Origin: HK1 sp965202735
GTDB lineage: Bacteria; Pseudomonadota; Gammaproteobacteria; HK1
Reading direction: 5' to 3'
Length of the DNA: 64,000 nt
Assembly: GCA_965202735.1 (NCBI GenBank)
Contig: OZ241844.1
Location: forward strand, 4,464,001-4,528,000
In this document: positions 8,227 through 16,116 of the stretch, in pieces
Layout: each line of letters opens with the position of its first letter
How positions within the stretch are numbered: position 1 is the first letter of the stretch
Position numbers and translations under genes: made by a program
Notes under the pieces: generated by a model
What the model was told of the DNA's origin: nothing
The model's database searches: none
Seen by the model: the letters and a program-made list of their open reading frames with translations, nothing else

Positions 8227-10254
8227 TCAGGGTCCTGCGACGAGGTAGCGGGCGATTCGAAATCCGAGGTCGTCCTTCGGCGTCCGGCTTCCGGCGCGCC
8301 AGGCTGCCCGCAGCTCGCTCAGGGTGCCGGAGCGCCAGCTCGATCCCTTGACCGTGTGCCAGCGTCCGGCGCGGGTGTCCATCGGGTCGGTCTCCGCGCG
8401 GTCCGCCCGCGGGACCCCGACGTCGTAGACGTCGTGCACCCACTCGCTCGCGTTGCCCGCGAGGTCGTGGAGCCCCGCGGCGTTGGCCGCGAACCGGCCG
8501 ACCTCGGCGAGCCTCGCGTGTCCGTCGTCGTAGCGCGGGATGTACACGGGGACCTGCCCGCGGGCCGACTCGTCGGCGAGGTTGCCGCTCCCGGACGGCA
8601 CCCGGGTGTCGTCGCCCCACGGGAAGCGGCTCTGGCGGCTGCGCCCCGCCTTGCGGGCCAGCCACTCCCACTCCGCCTCGGTGGCGAGCCGATAGCCGTC
8701 CGCGCCGGCGTCGCTCCCGACATGCCGGCCGCCTGCGAACCGGTAGACCGGGATCAGGCCCTCCCGGACGCTCAGCCAGTTGCAGAAGCGGGCGGCGTCT
8801 TCCCATGCGATGCCGGTGACGGGACGCCGGTCGGCGGACGGGGGATCTCCGGGGTGCGTGAACTGCCGGAACTGGCCGGCGGTGACCTCGTGGACTCCAG
8901 CGTAGAAGGTCCTGGTCAGCCGGACTTCCCGGACGAACTCGTTGGCCCGCCGGCCGGGCACGCCGCGCGGCGTGCCCAGCGTGACGGTGCCCGGATCCCT
9001 GAAGAGCCTGAGGACGATGCCCGCGCTGTTGGCGTACTGCTCCGGCGCCTCGGCGAGCCGCGCCTCGGCCTCGGTGCGCAGCGTGGCCTCGACGCGCCGC
9101 GGCGCGTCCGGATCGGGCGTGACGGTCCGGGTCTCGGTCCGGTATCCGTCGCGGCTCAGACGAATCGTCTGCGGCACGGCCTGAAGCCGCAGGCGCTTCG
9201 GCGTCCGGCCCGCGTGCCGTCCTTCGACCTCGATGTCGGCCTCGGGCGCGGAGTGCACGGTGACGTCGCCGAAGATGGGGTCGAGGGTCATCGCGACGGT
9301 GCGCCGCTCTCCCGGCTTCGGCGTGATCCCGGTCTCCCGCGGCGCGTATCCGGGCTTCGCATAGCGGATGCGGTAGGTCACGCCGGGGGCGAGCTCGAGA
9401 GGCCCGCTCACGGCCCGGCCGTCGACGGCAAGGGTTCCGCCTTCGGGAGACAGCGCGAACGACACCCGGGCCGGTGACGGGTCCAGGCGGTAGTGGCGTG
9501 CGACGTCCGGCGCCTCGTGGGTGACGGCCAGGGTCTCGGTGCGGGCTGTGTGGCCGGGGTACGCGACGCGCAGCGCATGGGCGCCTCCGAGGACGTCGAG
9601 GTCGAGCGGCGTCCGTCCGGCCGGCTTGCCGTTGTGGGTCACCTCCGCGCCGCTCGGCTGCGACGTGATCGCGATGCGCCCCTCCACCCGTGCCAGCGGC
9701 AGCGTCAGGGAGTGGGTTCCTCCGCGCTCGGCGTCCAGCCTGCGCGACACCGGAACGTAGCCCGGGTGCCGGGCGCCCACGACGTGCTCGCCCGCGGGGA
9801 CCTCGATCTCCAGCGCGGGCCCGGCGCCGACCGCCACCCCGTCGAGAGACCATCGGGTCCCGGGACGATCGGGAGCGGTGGTGGCGCGCAGCACGGCCGG
9901 CCGCTCGCGCAGGACGATGTCGGCGCCCGCGCCTGCCGCGGCCCGCCGGTCGGGCACGAGGGTCTCCGTCACGAACCCCGGCGCTCCGACCCGCAGCGCC
10001 AGCGGGCCCGGCAGCGCCAGCACCCGGGCGTTCCACACCACCCCGCGGCCCTCGACGATCCGGATGACGGCCGTCGCGGCCGCTTCGCCGGGCGAGACGT
10101 TGATCCGGATCGGCCGGAGCTCTCCTCCGAAGCGCAGGAACGCGCCGGCGACGGCGGTTGCCAGCCCGAGAAGGACGGCGATCGACGCCACCGTCCCGAT
10201 CATCCGCCGCTGGCGCCGCCGCGCCAGCGCGAGCCTGTGCTCGACTTCGCTCAT
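8227..10254 (-). CDS. PEGA-repeat and SUMF1 (formylglycine-generating-enzyme-like) membrane protein
   Basis: A 675-residue protein. After a short basic cytoplasmic tail a single transmembrane helix (about residues 18-40, TVASIAVLLGLATAVAGAFL) leads to a series of immunoglobulin-like PEGA repeats, recognisable from VPAGEHVVGARHPGYVPVSR, SQPSGAEVTHNGKPAGRTPL and VHSAPEADIEVEGRHAGRTP. The C-terminal third (from about residue 460) is a SUMF1/FGE-sulfatase domain: PVTGIAWEDAARFCNWLS, YRLATEAEWEWLARKAG, FPWGDD, GNASEWVHDVYD and GFRIAR. Bacterial SUMF1 domains of this kind are often non-enzymatic ligand-binding modules. The protein probably sits in the inner membrane with its repeats in the periplasm, reaching toward the cell wall. 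It belongs to the channel/VWA operon. Confidence 0.85.
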   Translation of the reverse strand: MSEVEHRLALARRRQRRMIGTVASIAVLLGLATAVAGAFLRFGGELRPIRINVSPGEAAATAVIRIVEGRGVVWNARVLALPGPLALRVGAPGFVTETLVPDRRAAAGAGADIVLRERPAVLRATTAPDRPGTRWSLDGVAVGAGPALEIEVPAGEHVVGARHPGYVPVSRRLDAERGGTHSLTLPLARVEGRIAITSQPSGAEVTHNGKPAGRTPLDLDVLGGAHALRVAYPGHTARTETLAVTHEAPDVARHYRLDPSPARVSFALSPEGGTLAVDGRAVSGPLELAPGVTYRIRYAKPGYAPRETGITPKPGERRTVAMTLDPIFGDVTVHSAPEADIEVEGRHAGRTPKRLRLQAVPQTIRLSRDGYRTETRTVTPDPDAPRRVEATLRTEAEARLAEAPEQYANSAGIVLRLFRDPGTVTLGTPRGVPGRRANEFVREVRLTRTFYAGVHEVTAGQFRQFTHPGDPPSADRRPVTGIAWEDAARFCNWLSVREGLIPVYRFAGGRHVGSDAGADGYRLATEAEWEWLARKAGRSRQSRFPWGDDTRVPSGSGNLADESARGQVPVYIPRYDDGHARLAEVGRFAANAAGLHDLAGNASEWVHDVYDVGVPRADRAETDPMDTRAGRWHTVKGSSWRSGTLSELRAAWRAGSRTPKDDLGFRIARYLVAGP

Positions 10255-10528
10255 TGCGGACGATCCGGACCCCGATTCCAGCCGCCGTTGCCAGTGAGCC
10301 GCGCCCCGGTCCCCGCGCCGGCGGAGGAGGACGCGGGGACGGGCGCGTTCGTCCCGCACGTGCGGCCGACTGTGCGTCCCGGACGTCGTCCGGCCTCGAT
10401 ATCCCCGGAGGCGCCCATGCGCTTCCCCTCGCGCGCGCCGGCCACGTGGCCCGCGCCGAGACCCTCGCGGCCGTGGATCGGCGAGAGCCGGCGGCCGGCC
10501 CTTCTCGCGACCCTCGTCCCTTAGTGGT

Positions 10529-11944
10529 TCAGAGGGCCTTCTCCACCGCCTGCTCCTCGGCGTGGATGCGCCCGAGGAACAACCGCCACTGCCGGAACTG
10601 CTCGCTCGCGTCGCCGGTCAGCTCCGCGGTCGCGCCCTCGAGCTCGACCACCTGCGGTGCGACCTCGAGGTCGAGCGACTCGCCGAGCTCCGACAGCGCT
10701 TCGGCGTGGACCTTGCCCTCGGAGCTGCTCTGGAAGCTCTTCGAGATGAGCACGCCGCCGGCGATGGCGGCGGCGATTCCGGCCACTTCCTGGCCGGGGT
10801 TGTAGTCGCGGCCGCCCTTGATCGCGGCGTACGCGCCGCCCACCGCCAGCACCGCGCCCACCACGCCCTGGGCCAGGGCCCGGCCCCGGGCCTTGTTCCT
10901 CGCCTTGACCTCGGTCAGGCTGTGCTCCTGCCAGGCGGCGTAGCTCGCGTCAGTGCGCTGGGCGAAGGCGGCGTAGTGCGTCTGCATGTTGTCCAGGAAC
11001 AGCCCCTCGCGCACCCGGATGGCGCGGGTGCGGGCCAGCATGGGATCGTCGGGGTCCGGCAGAGCGGCAAGCCTGGCCCGTCCGCCCCGCTCCTCCACGT
11101 ACTCCGCGAAGGCGTCCTCCGAGAAGGACCTGGCGAAGCGGACCTCGGCGAGGCGGCGCAGCTCCGTCAGCTCCCGCGCGGAGCGCCTGGCGACGAGCTT
11201 CGCGACGTCCGCCGCCGCCTCGTCGAACACGGGCCGGTAGGGGTCGAGTCCCGCGTTGCGGGGGTCGCGCCAGAAATGCTCCTTGACGCGGTGCCGGTAG
11301 CGCTTGCGCATCCAGCGTCTCCCGCCGATGTCCACCGCTTCGACCGCGATCGCGACGTCCTGCCCGTCCGACTTCTCGATGGCGCCGATGACGTAGAGGT
11401 CGCCGGTGGCCCCGGTGTCGGGGGAGACGCGGATGTCGCCGAAGACCCGCGTGTCCTGGAGCGCCCGCTTGAGCGCGACGGCGAAGCGGTTCGCCTCGGT
11501 GCGGCGCAGCTCCGGCCACACGCCCTCCTTCTCGTAGTCGTCGGGGTCCGCGGGAAGTCCCGGGTCGAAGACCGGGACGATGACGTCCAGGCGCACGCCC
11601 CGCCAGGCGGTGTCCGGGGCTCCGGCGGACGGGACGCTGCGAGGCCCGACCGAGGGACCCGTCGTCGTGCCGATGGCGGTGCAGCCGGCCAGCACCGCGG
11701 CCGCGGCGGCCAGCCCGCAGATTCCACCGGCTCTTCGGGCCTTCAGCTCCCGCGGAGACGGGGGGAGGGCGCCGGGGCGCCCGCCGCGGCGAGGCGGACG
11801 CGAGTCCGGGCGCAGAGGCGTCCCGGACCGCATGTCGAGCCCCCCGGCCGCGTTCAACGCCGCCGGTGCCGACGGACCCGCGCCCGCGGCCGGGCATCGG
11901 TGGGAGTCGCGGGAGAGGGCGACGCTACTCGGATTGCTGCGCAT
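10529..11944 (-). CDS. conserved lipoprotein of unknown function
   Basis: This reading frame gives 471 residues from the ATG at 11944, which has a GGAGG ribosome site eight bases upstream and overlaps the preceding gene by 20 bp. A lipoprotein signal appears late: CGLAAAAAVLAGC, with the candidate acylated cysteine at residue 88. The true start may therefore be internal (ATG at 11833 would put it at residue 51), or the long N-terminal extension is real. The mature part has an N-terminal domain with DVIVPVFDPGLP and a C-terminal glycine/alanine-rich helical hairpin (GVVGAVLAVGGAYAAIKGG; IAAAIAGGVLISKSF) that could touch the membrane. No family name is offered. Its position suggests an outer-membrane partner of the channel/VWA system. 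Confidence 0.7.
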   Translation of the reverse strand: MRSNPSSVALSRDSHRCPAAGAGPSAPAALNAAGGLDMRSGTPLRPDSRPPRRGGRPGALPPSPRELKARRAGGICGLAAAAAVLAGCTAIGTTTGPSVGPRSVPSAGAPDTAWRGVRLDVIVPVFDPGLPADPDDYEKEGVWPELRRTEANRFAVALKRALQDTRVFGDIRVSPDTGATGDLYVIGAIEKSDGQDVAIAVEAVDIGGRRWMRKRYRHRVKEHFWRDPRNAGLDPYRPVFDEAAADVAKLVARRSARELTELRRLAEVRFARSFSEDAFAEYVEERGGRARLAALPDPDDPMLARTRAIRVREGLFLDNMQTHYAAFAQRTDASYAAWQEHSLTEVKARNKARGRALAQGVVGAVLAVGGAYAAIKGGRDYNPGQEVAGIAAAIAGGVLISKSFQSSSEGKVHAEALSELGESLDLEVAPQVVELEGATAELTGDASEQFRQWRLFLGRIHAEEQAVEKAL

Positions 11945-12620
11945 CGGAAGGTCCTCCATCGTCGTCCGGGAGCGGTCTCTCGGGCAGGCCCTTGTACTTG
12001 CGGTACTCGTTCCAGATCCTGGCCCGGATCCCCGGGTCGGTCTCCTCCATCGCCGCCCGGCGGATCTGCGCTTCGAGCACGCTGTCGTTGTCGGGCTCGG
12101 GGATGTCGTCGGGGATGTCGTCGGAGGCGCCGTCGGGGATGCCGGCGGAGGCGCCGGACCGGACCCCTCCCGAGCCCGCCGTCCGCCCGGTGCCGGGCAC
12201 CACCGCGTCAGCCCTCCGGGGAGCCTCCGTGCCTTCGACACCTTCCGCCGCGACGGATTCCACCGCGCCCGCGGCATCCGAAGCTTCGGTCCCGCCGCCC
12301 TCCGCGGCGGCGGCCGGCCGGCCGGTCGCGCCGTCGCCCGCCGCGTCTCCGAGCGCGCCTTCCGCGCCCGGGCCGGCATCCGCGGGGACCGCGGCGGGGG
12401 TCAGGCACTCGTCGAACCGCGCCAGCGACTCGCGCAGGGCCTCGTCGAGCCGGGCGATCTTCTCCTCCCGGGTGAGTGGCCGGCCGTCGACGTCCGCGTG
12501 GACCGCGCTCGGCGCGCAGTCCCTCTCCGCCGCCTCGCCGGCATGCGCGGCGGCGGCGGCGACGAGAGCCGCCACCGCCGTGCGGATGGACGGGCGGGCT
12601 CGAATCCGGGTCGGGTCCAT
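11925..12620 (-). CDS. secreted low-complexity protein, first gene of the channel/VWA operon
   Basis: A 231-residue product with a signal-peptide-like start (RPSIRTAVAALVAAAAAHAGEA), so it is likely periplasmic. A short conserved-looking block, PLTREEKIARLDEALRESLA, precedes a long Ala/Gly/Glu-rich disordered segment with the short repeat DDIPDDIPE. The end is more ordered (AQIRRAAMEETDPGIRARIW). Its 3' end overlaps the lipoprotein gene. I recognise no family. As the first gene, its promoter should lie between 12621 and about 13000. Confidence 0.6.
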   Translation of the reverse strand: MDPTRIRARPSIRTAVAALVAAAAAHAGEAAERDCAPSAVHADVDGRPLTREEKIARLDEALRESLARFDECLTPAAVPADAGPGAEGALGDAAGDGATGRPAAAAEGGGTEASDAAGAVESVAAEGVEGTEAPRRADAVVPGTGRTAGSGGVRSGASAGIPDGASDDIPDDIPEPDNDSVLEAQIRRAAMEETDPGIRARIWNEYRKYKGLPERPLPDDDGGPSDAQQSE

Positions 12621-13175
12621 CGTTCAGGGGCACCCCGATCACCGTGCCTCGCCGGTGCGTTGCGGCGAACGCGGCGCGCTTGCCGTCGTGCTCGTTGCCG
12701 GACGAGGCGCGGGGACGGCCGGACGGAAAGTGTACACGCGGGCACCGGCGCAGGTGCATGTCCGGTTTGCGGGACCCCCCGCGAGGAGTGAACGGCAAGA
12801 GGCCGGAGCGCGGGCCGGCTCCCGGCGCCCGTTGCCTCTGCCGGCATTGCGGGGTCCTCCCGCGAATTTGCGCGATCATGTCGACGGCGACGGCAGGGGT
12901 CCATTGCGATCCATGGGGAGACGATCGCAGATGTCGAACGGGAATTGTCAGTCGAGCGGCGAACCGGGAGCTTGTCCACGTCGTCGAACGCGCGACAGGG
13001 CGCGGCCGACGAAAGGGCATCGAGAGTGATGTCGCGGAGGCCAAACCCGACCATAATCGCGGGCGCGGCGCACGCGTGACGGGATGCCGGAGCGGCGGCC
13101 GGGGAGAACTCCGTGCGCTCCGTCGGCGGGTTCGGCCGCCGGCGGCAGGACCCGGCACCGCGCGGGGAGGGAGCA
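12621..13175. other. divergent intergenic region, promoter side of the channel/VWA operon
   Basis: Between the divergent genes there is no supported reading frame. It should contain the promoters of the seven-gene minus-strand operon and of the AAA-ATPase gene, but no convincing sigma-70 boxes could be picked by eye. The AAA gene has a strong ribosome site (GGGGAGG at 13164-13170). Confidence 0.4.
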
Positions 13176-14756
13176 ATGACCCGACGTCGTCTTCCGATCG
13201 GGATCCAGGACTTCCCGACGATCCGGAGCGAGGGCTTCTACTATGTCGACAAGACCCCGCTCGTCCGGCGGCTGGTGGACGAGGGGCGCCACTACTTCCT
13301 GTCCCGGCCGCGCCGCTTCGGCAAGAGCCTGCTGCTCGACACGCTGCGGTCGCTGTTCTCCTGCGACGAGCCGCTGTTCCGGGGGCTGGACATCCATCCG
13401 CACTGGGACTGGTCCTCGCCGCATCCGGTGGTGCGGCTGAGCTTCGACGGGAAGTACAACGAGCCCGGGGACATCGAGCGCAATATCCTGACCCAGCTCG
13501 CGCTGATCGAACGCAATGCCGGTCTCCCGCCCGCTGCCTGCACGACCGGCCCCGAACGCCTTCTCGACCTTCTCGACCGCCTTCACGACACCACCGGCCG
13601 GCGGGTGGTGGTGCTGGTGGACGAGTACGACAAGCCGATCCTCGACATGCTCCACGACCCGGACCTTGCGAGGGCCAACCGGGACTACCTGCGCGGCTTC
13701 TATGGCGTCGTCAAGGGCAGCGCCGAGCATGTCCGCTTCGTCTTCGTCACCGGGGTCAGCATGTTCTCGAAGGTCAGCCTGTTCTCGGGCCTCAACAATC
13801 TCAAGGACATCAGCCTCGATCCGCGCTTCGCCGCGGTCTGCGGCTACCGGGACGAGGACCTGGACCGGGTGTTCGGCCCCGAGCTCGACGGTCTGGACCG
13901 GGACAGGATCCGCACCTGGTACAACGGCTATCACTGGCGGGGCGGGGAGCGGGTCTACAACCCCTGGGATGTGCTGCTGCTGCTGGACAGCCGCAGGTTC
14001 CGCCCGTACTGGTTCGAGACCGGGTCGCCGGAGTTCCTGTTCCGCATGCTGATGGAGAAGTCGGTGAGCCCGATGGAGCTGGAGGGCCGGCTGGCGGACA
14101 TGGCGCTGGTCTCGAAGTTCGACGTGGGCGACATCGGCATCGAGGCGCTGCTCTTCCAGACCGGCTATCTCACCATCGCCGAGGAGCTTGCCATCGCGGA
14201 GGACGAGGAGGATGACTTCGACGCCCTCTATCGCCTCGACTATCCCAATCGTGAGGTTCGGGTCAGCCTGAACCGCGGCCTGCTGGCCTGGCTGGGCAAG
14301 AAGGGCGCCGATGCGCGGCAACAGGGTCGGGAGTTCTGCGCGCTGCTGGAGGCGCACGACTTCGCGGGCTTCGGCGCAAGGCTGCGGGCCTGGCTGTCGG
14401 GCATTCCCTACCAGTGGCATGCGACGGGCGACCTCGCGCGCTACGAGGCGTGGTATGCGAGCCTGCTGTACATGTGCCTGCGCGCGGTCGGCGCGGACCT
14501 GCGGGTGGAGGAGGCCTCCTCCCGCGGCCGGGCGGACATGGTGGTGCGTCTCGGGGGCCAGGTCTTCGTGATCGAGCTCAAGATGGCCGAGATCGATGAC
14601 GGCGGCGAGGCCGCGCTCGATGCGGCGATGGCACAGATGCGCGGGCGGGGCTACGCGGAGAAGTATCGCGGCCACGACGGGCCGGTCCACCTGGTCGGCG
14701 TGGCCTGCGGGCGCGATGCGCGCAACCTCCTCGACATCCGCGCCGAACCCGCATGA
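13176..14756 (+). CDS. AAA-ATPase-like / PD-(D/E)XK nuclease superfamily protein (DUF1703 type)
   Basis: A 526-residue protein of the family in which an AAA-ATPase-like domain (PF09820) is joined to a C-terminal DUF1703 nuclease-fold domain. Near the start come IGIQDFPTIRSEGFYYVDKT and the atypical P-loop RPRRFGKSLLLDTL; VVVLVDEYDKPIL is the Walker B segment at about residue 145. The C-terminus has a PD-(D/E)XK core: GRADMVVRLGGQVFVIELK. The start ATG has GGGGAGG seven bases upstream, which excludes the longer in-frame extension. These genes occur in many copies in some gut and host-associated bacteria and are often scattered singly. Their role is not established, and both mobile-element and defence roles have been considered. 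It stands alone next to transposase debris, consistent with acquisition. Confidence 0.85.
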   Translation: MTRRRLPIGIQDFPTIRSEGFYYVDKTPLVRRLVDEGRHYFLSRPRRFGKSLLLDTLRSLFSCDEPLFRGLDIHPHWDWSSPHPVVRLSFDGKYNEPGDIERNILTQLALIERNAGLPPAACTTGPERLLDLLDRLHDTTGRRVVVLVDEYDKPILDMLHDPDLARANRDYLRGFYGVVKGSAEHVRFVFVTGVSMFSKVSLFSGLNNLKDISLDPRFAAVCGYRDEDLDRVFGPELDGLDRDRIRTWYNGYHWRGGERVYNPWDVLLLLDSRRFRPYWFETGSPEFLFRMLMEKSVSPMELEGRLADMALVSKFDVGDIGIEALLFQTGYLTIAEELAIAEDEEDDFDALYRLDYPNREVRVSLNRGLLAWLGKKGADARQQGREFCALLEAHDFAGFGARLRAWLSGIPYQWHATGDLARYEAWYASLLYMCLRAVGADLRVEEASSRGRADMVVRLGGQVFVIELKMAEIDDGGEAALDAAMAQMRGRGYAEKYRGHDGPVHLVGVACGRDARNLLDIRAEPA

Positions 14757-15208
14757 CCGGGGTTCGCGCACTCCGGCTGCCGGTCCGCGGTGCGGAACCG
14801 CCGCCCCGGGCGGCGGGGAGCCTGCCCATCCCGGGCCATGCGCCGTCAGTCGCGCGATTGCGTCCGCGAAGGGCCGTGGCGACGGGCCATCCCTGCCACC
14901 GCCGCTCCTTCCTCGAACGTCTCCGCCACGATCCGCGCCTTCACCGCTTCCGGCCAGGTCCGCGCTCCGTCCGCGCCCGTCGCGGCCGAAGCCCCGGTGG
15001 CGTCCCCCGTCACTCTTTCAAGTGGCCGCCGTACTTTCGCGCCGGGGCAGCCCTGCTTTCTGAAGCCTCCTCCGGCGGGGACCTGCATCCGCGCGCGGCG
15101 CGGAGAAATTGCGTTGCCGGGTGTTCTGCGGGAGGATTCCGCCGCCTCCGGCCGGGGTCCGTCGCCCGGGCCGGGCCGTCGGGGCGGAGCCACCGGAGGA
15201 GGACGGGA
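14757..15208. other. intergenic region with transposase remnant
   Basis: This gap holds no intact gene. Its central part carries the decayed IS66-type fragment listed separately; the remainder shows nothing recognisable. Confidence 0.5.
14872..15020 (-). pseudogene. IS66-type TnpA fragment (helix-turn-helix part)
   Basis: The minus-strand translation reads ERVTG, then after a short insertion RTWPEAVKARIVAETFEEGA and AVAGMARRHG. This is the N-terminal helix-turn-helix pattern of IS66 accessory protein TnpA (compare RRRWS-EEKARIVAE...GASVSEVARRHG). The frame ends soon after, without the remaining TnpA sequence, and TnpB and the transposase are absent. It is a relic of an insertion between the AAA-ATPase gene and the SDR gene. 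Confidence 0.6.
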
Positions 15209-15967
15209 GTGAACGGACACGGAAGGGTCGCGATGATCACCGGGGCCGGCACCGGAGTCGGCCGGGCTTCGGCGCTGGCGATGCTGCGCGAGGGGTGGTC
15301 AGTGGTGCTCGCGGGACGCCGCCCCGAGCCGCTCGAGAAGACGAAGGCCGACGCGGGGGCCGACGGCGGGCGGGCGCTGGCGGTGCCGGCCGACGTGAGC
15401 GATCCGGCGTCGGTGCAGGCGCTCTTCGCGCGAACGAGGGAGGCGTTCGGCCGGCTCGACTTCCTGTTCAACAACGCCGGTGTCAACGCGCCGGGGACCC
15501 CGCTGGAGGAGCTCGCCGTCGAGCAGTGGCAGCGCGTCGTCGACGTGAACCTGACCGGGACGTTCCTCTGCACCCGGGAGGCGTTCAGGCTCATGAAGAG
15601 CCAGGCCCCGATGGGCGGGCGCATCGTGAACAACGGCTCGATCTCCGCCCACGCCCCGCGGCCGGACTCGGCCCCCTACACCTCCACCAAGCACGCGATC
15701 ACCGGCCTCACGAAGTGCGCGTCGCTCGACGGGCGCAAGTACGACATCGCCTGCGGGCAGCTCGACATCGGCAACGCCCGGACCGAGATGGCGGCGCGCA
15801 TGGCGGACGGGGTGCCGCAGGCGGATGGCGGGATCGCGGTCGAGCCGCTCATGGACCCGGAGCACGTGGCGCGGGCGCTGGTGTACATGGCGAGCCTCCC
15901 GCTCGACGCCAACGTGCAGACCATGACCGTCATGGCGACCAGGATGCCGTTCGTGGGCCGGGGGTAG
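15209..15967 (+). CDS. short-chain dehydrogenase/reductase (SDR)
   Basis: A 252-residue classical SDR, a cytoplasmic NAD(P)-dependent alcohol/ketone oxidoreductase. The nucleotide motif TGAGTGVG is at residues 11-18, NNAG at about residue 89, a serine in NGSISA near 140, and the catalytic YxxxK as YTSTK near 155. The GTG start at 15209 follows a GGAGGAGG ribosome site about 6 bp upstream. The C-terminus ends VQTMTVMATRMPFVGRG, as in many uncharacterised SDRs. Substrate cannot be assigned. It is followed on the same strand by a GMC oxidoreductase and an EamA transporter, which may form one catabolic unit. Confidence 0.88.
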   Translation: MNGHGRVAMITGAGTGVGRASALAMLREGWSVVLAGRRPEPLEKTKADAGADGGRALAVPADVSDPASVQALFARTREAFGRLDFLFNNAGVNAPGTPLEELAVEQWQRVVDVNLTGTFLCTREAFRLMKSQAPMGGRIVNNGSISAHAPRPDSAPYTSTKHAITGLTKCASLDGRKYDIACGQLDIGNARTEMAARMADGVPQADGGIAVEPLMDPEHVARALVYMASLPLDANVQTMTVMATRMPFVGRG

Positions 15968-16116
15968 GGGCCGTGACGCACCGGGCGCTCCGCTTGCGCG
16001 CGGCCGATGCCGGCGCCGCGACCGGCGGGCGATCGGACCCGGGCTCCGCGCGCACGCCGGTCGCCGCGGCGCTCCGGATGCCGCCGGCGGCGCATCGGCG
16101 GGACGGGTAGCGCGCC

